Notes under the pieces: model-generated
What the model was told of the DNA's origin: nothing
Databases searched by the model: none
What the model saw: the letters and a program-made list of their open reading frames with translations, nothing else
Program-made: the position numbers and the translations under genes
Shown: in pieces, positions 29,194-36,551 of the stretch
How the letters are laid out: each line of letters opens with the position of its first letter
Numbering within the stretch: the first letter of the stretch is position 1
Source of the DNA: Pandoraea pulmonicola
Lineage (GTDB): Bacteria > Pseudomonadota > Gammaproteobacteria > Burkholderiales > Burkholderiaceae
Reading direction: 5' to 3'
Assembly (NCBI RefSeq): GCF_000815105.2
Contig: NZ_CP010310.2
Span: 4,030,001 to 4,094,000 of the forward strand
DNA length: 64,000 bases

Positions 29194-29970
29194 ATGAATT
29201 CGCACGCCACGCTCGGCATCCTCGGCGGCATGGGGCCCGCCGCAGGCATCGACCTCTGCCGCAAGATCGTCGAGCAACACCCCGCCGAGCGCGATCAGGA
29301 TCACATCCCGTTCATCCTGTACTCGGTCCCCCAGATTCCCGACCGCACCGAAGCGCTGCTGCGCGACGGCGACTCGCCGCTCGACGGCATGCTCGACGGC
29401 GTTCACGCCCTGGAGCAATCGGGCGCCGAGTGCATCGCCATTGCGTGCAACACGGCCCACGCCTGGCTCGAGGCGCTGCGCAACCGCACCCGCCTGCCGG
29501 TGCTCGACGTGGTCGAAGCCGTGGCTGGCGAGCTGTCCCGATGCGTCGCACCCGGCTCGCGCATCGGCCTGCTGGCGACCGAAGGCACGCACCACGCCAA
29601 CGTCTATCGCCCCCGGCTCGAAGCGTTGGGCTACCGCTTCGTCACCCCCGCGCAACCGCTCGCGCATCAGGCGCTGGTCAACGAAGGCATTCGTCTCACC
29701 AAGGCCGGCGACGTTCGCCACGGCGGCGAAGCGCTCGCCATGGCCATGGAACCGCTGCTGGCGGCGGGCGCGCAACGCGTCATCCTCGGTTGCACCGAAA
29801 TCCCGGTGGCACTGGCCGCCGTCGAGACGCCGCTCGCGCGCTTCGGCCTCGACGCCTCCGCCGCCCTGGCGCGCGCCTGCATCGCCTGGTCGCTGACCCA
29901 CGACGTCACCACGGCCGGCATTTCATCCGACCTTACGTCCGACATTACGCACGACATTACGCACGCCTGA
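29194..29970 (+). CDS. Aspartate/glutamate racemase family protein
   Basis: This 258-residue cofactor-independent racemase has the two catalytic cysteines in place: C85 in IACNTAHAW and C200 in LGCTEIPVAL, with the N-terminal LGILGGMGPAAG segment typical of the YgeA/aspartate racemase group. With both cysteines present it is probably able to interconvert L and D forms of Asp or Glu. The last 15 residues hold a repeated DIT-x unit (SSDLTSDITHDITHA) that looks like a low-complexity tail. The start at ATG 29194 was chosen over an upstream GTG-type extension of 24 residues lacking conservation. Context with dadA supports acidic D-amino-acid metabolism. Confidence 0.9.
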   Translation: MNSHATLGILGGMGPAAGIDLCRKIVEQHPAERDQDHIPFILYSVPQIPDRTEALLRDGDSPLDGMLDGVHALEQSGAECIAIACNTAHAWLEALRNRTRLPVLDVVEAVAGELSRCVAPGSRIGLLATEGTHHANVYRPRLEALGYRFVTPAQPLAHQALVNEGIRLTKAGDVRHGGEALAMAMEPLLAAGAQRVILGCTEIPVALAAVETPLARFGLDASAALARACIAWSLTHDVTTAGISSDLTSDITHDITHA

Positions 29971-30423
29971 CCGTCTCCCGGTCGCGGCCCGGGGGCGGGC
30001 GCCGCTCCCGTCGCCTGGCCCGTCGCGCGCCGTCCCGCGGCACCGCGGTCGTCTCGCCGCGACGGGCGCGATGTTGCGCTGCAATGACAAAATCCACGAT
30101 TGCGTCCCCCGCAAGTGCGTCAGGCTTGGGTAGACTGGCGCTCGCAGGGCAATCGCGTCGGCCGGTGCATCGGCGTGCCGAAGCGAGGATCGACGGGAGC
30201 TCTCGGGCGCAATGCCGGCCAAACGCCAGCAGCGACGCAGGAAAAGATCCCGCTTGCCTTGTCAGAAAAAAACCCACAAGGGAAAACCTGTGGAAAGCGG
30301 CATTAAACGGGGATTGCAGCCACCAAATTCGCTGGCGTCTTTGGCTATAATGGCCCACAATCCATCGGACACCTGCCGGACTGCCGTCCGGCCAAGAGCG
30401 CGTTTGCCTGAACGGGGAAGCAC
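29971..30423. other. Intergenic leader of the GGDEF-EAL gene
   Basis: These 453 bases carry no gene I can support. An imperfect hairpin CCACAAGG / CCTGTGG lies at about 30273-30292, and a consensus -10 box TATAAT lies at 30346-30351, about 73 bases before the diguanylate cyclase start. No good -35 is seen at 16-18 bases. The segment between 29980 and 30070 is very GC-rich and unstructured. Confidence 0.45.
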
Positions 30424-32241
30424 ATGAGCGGCAGCGCGCTCAACGTGATGCAAGCACAGACAACAACAATGAGTTCAGATCGACTCCCAGCCGGTGTGCC
30501 CTTGGTCGAACCTTCGACCCTGGCGCCGGCAATCGCCGAGGCCATCGCCCCGGCGCCGGCCCCGGCACTGTCCCGGGCGCTGGTCGAGCTGACCGGCGGA
30601 CTCTCGGCGCATGTCGCTGCCGACGGCCGCTTCCTTTTCATTGCCGAAGCTTCCCTGCGTCTGCTCGAGTACTCGCGCGAGTACATCGACCACGCCACGC
30701 TGTTCGAATTGACGGGCATCGAGGACGTGCCGTTGCTGCAGGACGCCTTCGCCGCCGCCCAGACCCTCGGCCCCCAGCAATGCACGGTGCGCCTGCTGCG
30801 CGGTCTGACCGACCGGATGTGGATGCGGCTGCGCATTGCCCAGTACACGCCTCGCATCGCCGGCGCCGGCGCCACCTTCCTTGTGCACGGCGAAGACATC
30901 ACCGCCTTCAAGGAAAACGAGGCGCGCCTTTCCGATCTGGCCGTGCGCGACGCGGTGACCGGGCTGGGCAACCGTCAGTACATCCAGCAATGCATCGCCG
31001 AGGCGATCCAGCACGCCCGGGAAGGCGGCCCGAACTTCGCCGTCGCCCTGCTCGATCTGGACGGCTTCAAGAAGGTCAACGATTCACTCGGCCACGATGT
31101 CGGCGATCAGTTGCTGCGCGACGCCGGCCAGCGCCTGATCGCCCAGATTCGCGAGACCGACATGGCCGCGCGCATGGGCGGCGACGAATTCGTGCTGGTG
31201 TTGCCGGGCTGCGACAACGAGCAGGCGCTCACCGGCATCATGAAGCGCCTGTTGTCCGCCGTGCAGCAACCGTTCCAGGTCGGCGACCAGTTGCTGCACC
31301 TCACGACGAGCATCGGCGTATCGTTCTTCCCGCAGCACGGCGACTCGGCAGGCCTGCTGATCAAGCATGCCGACGCCGCCATGTATTGCGCGAAGGATCG
31401 CGGACGCAACGGCCTGTTCGTCTACACGGACGATCTGGGCAACCTGCACCGCAAGGCGTTCTCGCTGGAATCGGCCATGTTCGAGGCGATTCACAACGGC
31501 GAATTCAGCCTGCATTACCAGCCGATCTGCGACCCGAGCTCGCTGAACGTGAAAGGTGTCGAAGCGCTCATGCGCTGGCATCCGGCGCTCGGCCCGGTGT
31601 CGCCGGCCGAATTCATCCCGCTGGCCGAAGCCAATGGCCTGATCAACCTGCTGGGCGGCTGGGCGTTGCGCGCCGCCTGCATGCAGCTCGCCCGCTGGGA
31701 TCGCACCCGGCTCGACGGGCTGTACATGTCGGTCAACGTCTCGGCCCAGCAGTTCCACCATCCATCGTTCCCCAGCCTCGTCTGGCAGGCGATTGCCGAC
31801 TCGGGTGTCGAAGGCCACCGGCTGGTCCTCGAAATCACCGAGAGCGTGCTCATGCGCGACCCGGAGCAGGCCAATCTGGTGCTGCGCGAGTTGCAGACGC
31901 TGGGGGTGCGCTTCGCCGTCGACGACTTCGGCGCCGGCTATTCGAGTCTGGGATACCTCAAGCGCTTCCCGCTGTCCGCGCTCAAGATCGATCGCAGCTT
32001 CGTGAAAGACATGCCGACGTCACCGAACGACCGTACGATCGTGACGGCCGTGCTGGGGTTGGCGCGCGAACTGGGTCTGTCGGCGGTGGCCGAGGGGGTC
32101 GAGACGGAAGAGCAACGGCAGATGCTGATCGATCGCGGCTGTCATTCCATCCAGGGCTGGCTGGTGTCGAAGGCCCTGCCTGCGGGAGAACTCGAGGCTG
32201 CCTTTGCGAGCGGGCGCCTCAATGTGGATGTCGGCCACTGA
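30424..32241 (+). CDS. PAS-GGDEF-EAL bifunctional c-di-GMP enzyme
   Basis: This 605-residue protein has a PAS-like sensor at about residues 50-165, a GGDEF domain at about 170-325 and an EAL domain at about 345-595; no membrane segment is visible, so it is cytosolic. The cyclase motif is intact (MGGDEF near 250), with an RETD inhibitory site exactly five residues before it. The EAL residues are also intact: VEALMRW near 379, EITESVL, VDDFGAGYSSLGYLKRF and VAEGVETEEQ. It may therefore both make and degrade c-di-GMP. GGGGAA precedes the ATG. The HDOD gene begins 18 bases after its stop, suggesting co-transcription. Confidence 0.93.
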   Translation: MSGSALNVMQAQTTTMSSDRLPAGVPLVEPSTLAPAIAEAIAPAPAPALSRALVELTGGLSAHVAADGRFLFIAEASLRLLEYSREYIDHATLFELTGIEDVPLLQDAFAAAQTLGPQQCTVRLLRGLTDRMWMRLRIAQYTPRIAGAGATFLVHGEDITAFKENEARLSDLAVRDAVTGLGNRQYIQQCIAEAIQHAREGGPNFAVALLDLDGFKKVNDSLGHDVGDQLLRDAGQRLIAQIRETDMAARMGGDEFVLVLPGCDNEQALTGIMKRLLSAVQQPFQVGDQLLHLTTSIGVSFFPQHGDSAGLLIKHADAAMYCAKDRGRNGLFVYTDDLGNLHRKAFSLESAMFEAIHNGEFSLHYQPICDPSSLNVKGVEALMRWHPALGPVSPAEFIPLAEANGLINLLGGWALRAACMQLARWDRTRLDGLYMSVNVSAQQFHHPSFPSLVWQAIADSGVEGHRLVLEITESVLMRDPEQANLVLRELQTLGVRFAVDDFGAGYSSLGYLKRFPLSALKIDRSFVKDMPTSPNDRTIVTAVLGLARELGLSAVAEGVETEEQRQMLIDRGCHSIQGWLVSKALPAGELEAAFASGRLNVDVGH

Positions 32242-32259
32242 CCGGACATCCCCGCTACC

Positions 32260-33759
32260 ATGAGCCTTACGAAAGAAAAAACGCTCGAATTACTGTGGCA
32301 GCGCATGGCCGAGCGAGGCGACTTCCCGTCGCTGCAGCGCTCGGTCACGGGCATCGTGTCCGCCATGCAAAGTGAAAACACGAGCACGGCCGACCTGGCG
32401 TCGTCCGTGCTGTCGGACTTCGCGCTCACGCAAAAGGTGATTCGCCTGGCCAACTCCGCCATGTATGCGCCGTTCGGCTGCAACGTGACGACGGTCTCGC
32501 GCGCCATCATGATTCTCGGCGTCGACACGATCGGCCACCTGGCGCTCAGCCTGAAGCTGCTCGAAGGTTTCGGCGAAGTCGCGGCGCGCCGCGACGACAT
32601 GGCCCGTGAGCTGGCTCGCGCCACGCTCGCCGGCGCGTTCGCACGCGACATCACGTCGAAGAACGGCATTCGCGACGGCGAGGAAGCCGTCGTCTGCACA
32701 CTGCTCCACCATGTGGCACGGTTGCTCGTGACGTATTGCTTTCCCGCCGAGTGGGCCGAGATCCAGGCCCTCGCGGTGCAGCACGGCCTCAGCGACAGCG
32801 ACGCCTGCGAGCGGGTGCTCGGCATCTCGTTCCCCGAATTGTCCGAAGCGGCCGCCCGCAAGTGGGGCCTGCCCGAGTCGATTGCCACGAGCATGCGGCC
32901 GATCGACCTCGACGGCAACGCCCCGCTCTCGCACGCCGACTGGCTGTGCGCGGTGGCGAACATGTCCAACGAGATGGTGACGGAGCTCACGCGCGGCGCC
33001 GATCCGACGCGTCTGGCCGAACTGGCCGAACGCTATGCCGACCGTCTCGCGCTCGACATCGGCGAGGTGGTCTCGGTCGGCGAGGAGATGGTGCGCGACA
33101 CGAGCCACCAGGAGTTCATCGCGATCAGCACCGGCGCGTCGAACACCCGCCAGCCGCCGGCGGGCAAGCCGCTCGACTCGGTACGACGTCTGGCCGACGG
33201 GCTCTCCGAGGTGCGCGCGGCCACCGACGAGACGGACGCCGTCGGCCTGCTCAACCTGACGCTCGAAGCGATTCTCCAGTCGCTCGGCTTCGTCAACTGC
33301 GCGGCCTTCGTCCGCTCGCCCGCCAACAAGGTCTTCGAGATGCGCTTCGGCATCGGGCGCGACGTACAGCCGCAGCTCGGCCTGACCTTCCCCGAAGCGT
33401 TCGAGCCTGACGTTTTCCATCTTGCGCTGACCAATGGTCGTGCCATCCTGATCGACAATGCGCGCGAGCCGCGCATCGTGCCGCGCATTCCCCTGTGGCA
33501 CCGTCAGCACTTCGCGAACGTGAAGTCGTTCTTCCTGCTGCCGGTTCGCCAGCGCAACCAGACCGTGGCGCTGCTCTACGGCGACTGGGGCGGCGCACTG
33601 TGCGCAGGCGGCATCGGTGCGAAGGAAATGGAATTCCTTCACCACATGGGCGAAGAGATCTCCAGCAAGCTCGAAAGCGCGGCACTGCAAAACGCCGGCG
33701 CAGGCGCGAACATCGACTCGCTGGCACGCAAATCATCGGGCACGACCGGCGCTCGCTGA
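32260..33759 (+). CDS. HDOD domain protein with C-terminal GAF-like domain
   Basis: This 499-residue cytosolic protein has an HDOD domain at about residues 15-215 (LSDFALTQKVIRLANSAMY and VSRAIMILGVDTIGHLALS are characteristic) and a GAF-like region at about 310-475. HDOD domains resemble HD phosphohydrolases but usually lack metal ligands and act in signalling; here the typical HD pair is not evident, though LLHHVARLLV is present. The gene sits 18 bases behind the PAS-GGDEF-EAL gene with no SD of its own, consistent with one operon and a shared signalling role. The last 25 residues are disordered. Confidence 0.88.
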   Translation: MSLTKEKTLELLWQRMAERGDFPSLQRSVTGIVSAMQSENTSTADLASSVLSDFALTQKVIRLANSAMYAPFGCNVTTVSRAIMILGVDTIGHLALSLKLLEGFGEVAARRDDMARELARATLAGAFARDITSKNGIRDGEEAVVCTLLHHVARLLVTYCFPAEWAEIQALAVQHGLSDSDACERVLGISFPELSEAAARKWGLPESIATSMRPIDLDGNAPLSHADWLCAVANMSNEMVTELTRGADPTRLAELAERYADRLALDIGEVVSVGEEMVRDTSHQEFIAISTGASNTRQPPAGKPLDSVRRLADGLSEVRAATDETDAVGLLNLTLEAILQSLGFVNCAAFVRSPANKVFEMRFGIGRDVQPQLGLTFPEAFEPDVFHLALTNGRAILIDNAREPRIVPRIPLWHRQHFANVKSFFLLPVRQRNQTVALLYGDWGGALCAGGIGAKEMEFLHHMGEEISSKLESAALQNAGAGANIDSLARKSSGTTGAR

Positions 33760-34330
33760 GCCGGTTCGGGCGGCGTCTCTCGTCGTCAGTCTTCCGCTTC
33801 TTCCACGTCTTCCGCTTCCCTCTGCCTACCGATCCACGTCTTGACTTCACGCGATGGCGTGTGCCGTCGGCATTGGCTCGTGGGCGGATTCCCCCGGTTC
33901 GGGCTCGGCACTGATTGCCGTTCGCGCCGGGTGCTTCGGCGCCGGCGGCAGTGTCTCGGCGATTCATATGCGAAACGCAATCTTTGGTATTTCGAAAACG
34001 ATATGAGACGCCGATGCCGAACGGTCGCACGCGTTGCGCACAGGACGATTCGTGCGCGGCGGTGTTCGCCCGCCGCGCCGCCGAAGGCACTCAGGCGCCA
34101 TGCTCGCCCCATATGGCACAAGGCTTTGGCGGCGGCGGTCCCATCCGGTTCGCGCAGGCGTACCATGGCGCCATACCGCAGTTTTCCTCCATGACGTTGT
34201 GTCGGCCGCCGATCGCCCCGCGCACGCTATCCGCGTCGCGGTTTTTGACGCGACTCGCCGCGCCCCGGTAAAAAATTTACGCTCGGTTTCGCCATGTAGA
34301 TCAATTCACACCGTTGGTTCAGGAGAAGAC
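33760..34330. other. Long intergenic stretch with a promoter candidate
   Basis: No gene is convincingly encoded in these 571 bases; the frames that stay open have no family features. Pyrimidine-rich repeats of GTCTTCCGCTTC occur at about 33790-33830. A promoter candidate TTGACG (34245-34250), 17-base spacer, GTAAAA (34268-34273) lies about 58 bases before the permease start. I could not recognise a riboswitch fold. Confidence 0.45.
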
Positions 34331-35701
34331 ATGACGCAATCCGCTGCTGTACCGGTGCATCCGGTCGACGAGCGCCTGCCGCTCCCCAAGCTGTTCACGC
34401 TGGGACTGCAACACGTGCTGGTGATGTATGCAGGCGCGGTCGCGGTGCCGCTGATCATCGGCGGTGCGCTCAAGATGTCGGTCGATCAGGTGGCATTCCT
34501 GATCAACGCGGATCTCTTCGCCTGCGGTATCGCCACCCTCATCCAGACGCTCGGCGTGTGGATCTTCGGCCTGCGTCTGCCGATCATGATGGGCGTCACG
34601 TTCACCGCCGTCACGCCGATGATCGCCATCGGCACGAATCCCGATCTCGGGCTGCTCGACATCTATGGTGCGACGATCGCCGCGGGGATCATCGGCATCC
34701 TGATCGCCCCCTTCATCGGCAAGCTGCTGCGGCTGTTTCCACCCGTGGTGACCGGCACAGTCATTACCGTGATCGGCATCTCGCTCATGGGCGTCGGCAT
34801 CAACTGGGCGGCGGGTGGTTTCGGCAATCCGGACTACGGCAATCCGCTCTATCTGGGCGTGTCGTTCGCGGTGTTGCTGTGCATCCTGTTCATCACCAAG
34901 TACGTGCGCGGCTTCTTCGCGAACATTGCCGTGCTGCTGGGCATTCTGTTCGGCACGATCGTGGCGATCGTACTGGGCAAGGTGTCGTTCGCCGGTGTGG
35001 CGCAGGCGCCCTGGTTCGGGTTCGTCATGCCGTTTCACTTCGGCATGCCGCGCTTCGATGCGATTGCCATCGCCACGATGACGCTGGTCATGCTGGTGAC
35101 GTTCATCGAGTCGACCGGCATGTTCCTCGCCGTGGGCGACATCGTCGGCCGTCCGGTCGATCAGAAGACGCTGGTACGCGGTTTGCGCGTGGACGGACTG
35201 GGCACGCTGATCGGCGGCATCTTCAACACGTTCCCGTACACCTCGTTCTCGCAGAACGTGGGACTGGTCGGTGTCACGGGGGTGAAGAGCCGCTGGGTGT
35301 GCGCGATGGGCGGCCTGATCCTGATCGTGCTCGGACTGTTCCCAAAGGTGGCGCACGTGGTGGCGTCGGTGCCGCAGTTCGTGCTGGGCGGCGCGGGCAT
35401 CGTGATGTTCGGCATGGTGACGGCCACGGGCGTGAAGATTCTCTCGACGGTGGACCTGTCGAAGAACCGCTACAACCTCTACATCATCGCGATCAGTATC
35501 GGCGTAGGCATGATTCCGGTGGCGTCGGACAAGTTCTTCATGAAGCTGCCGCACGCGCTGGCCCCGTTCTTCCACAGCGGCATTCTGCTCGCATCGATCA
35601 GCGCGGTACTGCTCAATGCACACTTCAACGGCCTGCGCAGCGAGAAGGAAGCGGCCGAACTCGCACAGGCGGCGGGCAAACAGGCGGACGCCGCCCATTG
35701 A
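34331..35701 (+). CDS. Uracil/xanthine-type NCS2 permease (nucleobase:cation symporter)
   Basis: This 456-residue inner-membrane protein of about 14 helices belongs to the nucleobase-ascorbate branch of NCS2. The signature QNVGLVGVTG near residues 310-319 is present and ends in Gly, as often found in xanthine/urate carriers; uracil transport remains possible. Family segments LGLQHVLVMYAGAVAVP at the N-terminus and FIESTGMFLAVGDIVGRPVD near 258-278 are intact. GGAG lies 6 bases before the ATG; the frame is open far upstream but lacks any membrane segment there. The last 25 residues are hydrophilic. With xdhAB in the window, purine uptake is a sensible role. Confidence 0.92.
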   Translation: MTQSAAVPVHPVDERLPLPKLFTLGLQHVLVMYAGAVAVPLIIGGALKMSVDQVAFLINADLFACGIATLIQTLGVWIFGLRLPIMMGVTFTAVTPMIAIGTNPDLGLLDIYGATIAAGIIGILIAPFIGKLLRLFPPVVTGTVITVIGISLMGVGINWAAGGFGNPDYGNPLYLGVSFAVLLCILFITKYVRGFFANIAVLLGILFGTIVAIVLGKVSFAGVAQAPWFGFVMPFHFGMPRFDAIAIATMTLVMLVTFIESTGMFLAVGDIVGRPVDQKTLVRGLRVDGLGTLIGGIFNTFPYTSFSQNVGLVGVTGVKSRWVCAMGGLILIVLGLFPKVAHVVASVPQFVLGGAGIVMFGMVTATGVKILSTVDLSKNRYNLYIIAISIGVGMIPVASDKFFMKLPHALAPFFHSGILLASISAVLLNAHFNGLRSEKEAAELAQAAGKQADAAH

Positions 35702-35764
35702 GGCAGGCGGCGGTGCGCGGACCGGCGCGCTTGCGCATCGCATGCGGCGTGCCGCGCAACGGCC

Positions 35765-36073
35765 TCAACCGACCTGCAGCTCCCGAGCACGCCGCTTGAT
35801 GTCGCGCAGCACACCAGCCATGCCGGCGCGGGCGGTTTCGGTGTCGTAGTGGTTCTGAAGATTGAGCCAGCTCTGGGCGTCAACGCCAAAGAACGCGCCC
35901 AGGCGCAGCGCCGTATCGACCGTAATGGCTCGCTTGCCCAGCACAATCTCATTGATGCGGCGCGGCGGTACGTCGATGGCTTTCGCCAGCGCGTATTGCG
36001 AAATGCCCATCGGGGCGAGCCAGTCCTGCGCGAGAATCTCGCCCGGCGTGGAGAGTGGCACTTGTCGAGTCAT
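35765..36073 (-). CDS. higA: HigA-type antitoxin (XRE family)
   Basis: This 102-residue protein has an N-terminal XRE helix-turn-helix (GISQYALAKAIDVPPRRINEIVLGKRAI) and the PGEILAQDWLAPMG lead-in that marks HigA/VapI-type antitoxins. It should neutralise the upstream RelE-like toxin and bind the operon operator. The toxin gene comes first and the antitoxin second, 62 bases apart, the arrangement typical of higBA. ATG 36073 starts the conserved part; the frame extends upstream into higB sequence without meaning. Confidence 0.93.
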   Translation of the reverse strand: MTRQVPLSTPGEILAQDWLAPMGISQYALAKAIDVPPRRINEIVLGKRAITVDTALRLGAFFGVDAQSWLNLQNHYDTETARAGMAGVLRDIKRRARELQVG

Positions 36074-36135
36074 GTTCGGCCTCCGTCGACCTTGAGAGAG
36101 TCCGCAGAAATATCGGAACGTGCCCACACATTCGG

Positions 36136-36429
36136 TCAGTGGTAATCCACGATTTCGACCTCCGAGGCGTTGCCCCCGTCGAAACGAAAGCACAGTCGCC
36201 ACTGGTCGTTGATGCGAATGCTGTACTGCCCCAGACGTGCTCCCCTCAGAGCTTCCAGGCGATTGCCCGGGGGTGCGCGCAAGAAGGCGAGCGTGGCTGC
36301 CGCATGCAACTGCTGGAGCTTTCGCGTTGCTACCAACTCGATCGCCCGCCAGCGCGTAACCCGACAACCGTTGAACAACAGCGCCGTATCCCTGCATTTG
36401 AAATCTTCGATCACGGTTAATAACGTCAT
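36136..36429 (-). CDS. higB: HigB-type toxin (RelE superfamily)
   Basis: This protein of 97 residues (or 92 if translation begins at the GTG at 36414) belongs to the HigB branch of RelE-like ribosome-dependent mRNA interferases. The core LEALRGARLGQYSIRINDQWRLCFRF and the ending EIVDYH match the family. The ATG at 36429 lies inside a perfect operator dyad, whereas the GTG at 36414 starts directly after it and yields the canonical 92-residue length (VIEDFKCRD). Neither has a Shine-Dalgarno. It is the first gene of the pair with higA. Confidence 0.9.
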   Translation of the reverse strand: MTLLTVIEDFKCRDTALLFNGCRVTRWRAIELVATRKLQQLHAAATLAFLRAPPGNRLEALRGARLGQYSIRINDQWRLCFRFDGGNASEVEIVDYH

Positions 36430-36440
36430 TCGTTATTAAC
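36416..36440. promoter_or_regulatory. higBA operator (perfect inverted repeat)
   Basis: GTTAATAACG (36416-36425) and CGTTATTAAC (36431-36440) form a perfect 10-bp dyad with a 5-base spacer. A further half-site, GCGTTAAT, follows at about 36447-36454. The dyad covers the first possible start codon of higB, the expected site of HigA autorepression. Confidence 0.75.
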
Positions 36441-36551
36441 GAATGGCGTTAATACTAGTGCGAGGCGCCGTTCATGTCAATTGTGGAGTGAAAGGCAAGG
36501 ACCACGCGAAGCCAGGGGGGCCTGAGAGGCTTCGATCCTAGCGAAATCCGC

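Noticed and set aside
33841..34271. Several overlapping open frames of 110-120 codons before the permease
   Set aside because: No Shine-Dalgarno, no family similarity recognised and Arg/Pro-biased composition typical of non-coding high-GC DNA.
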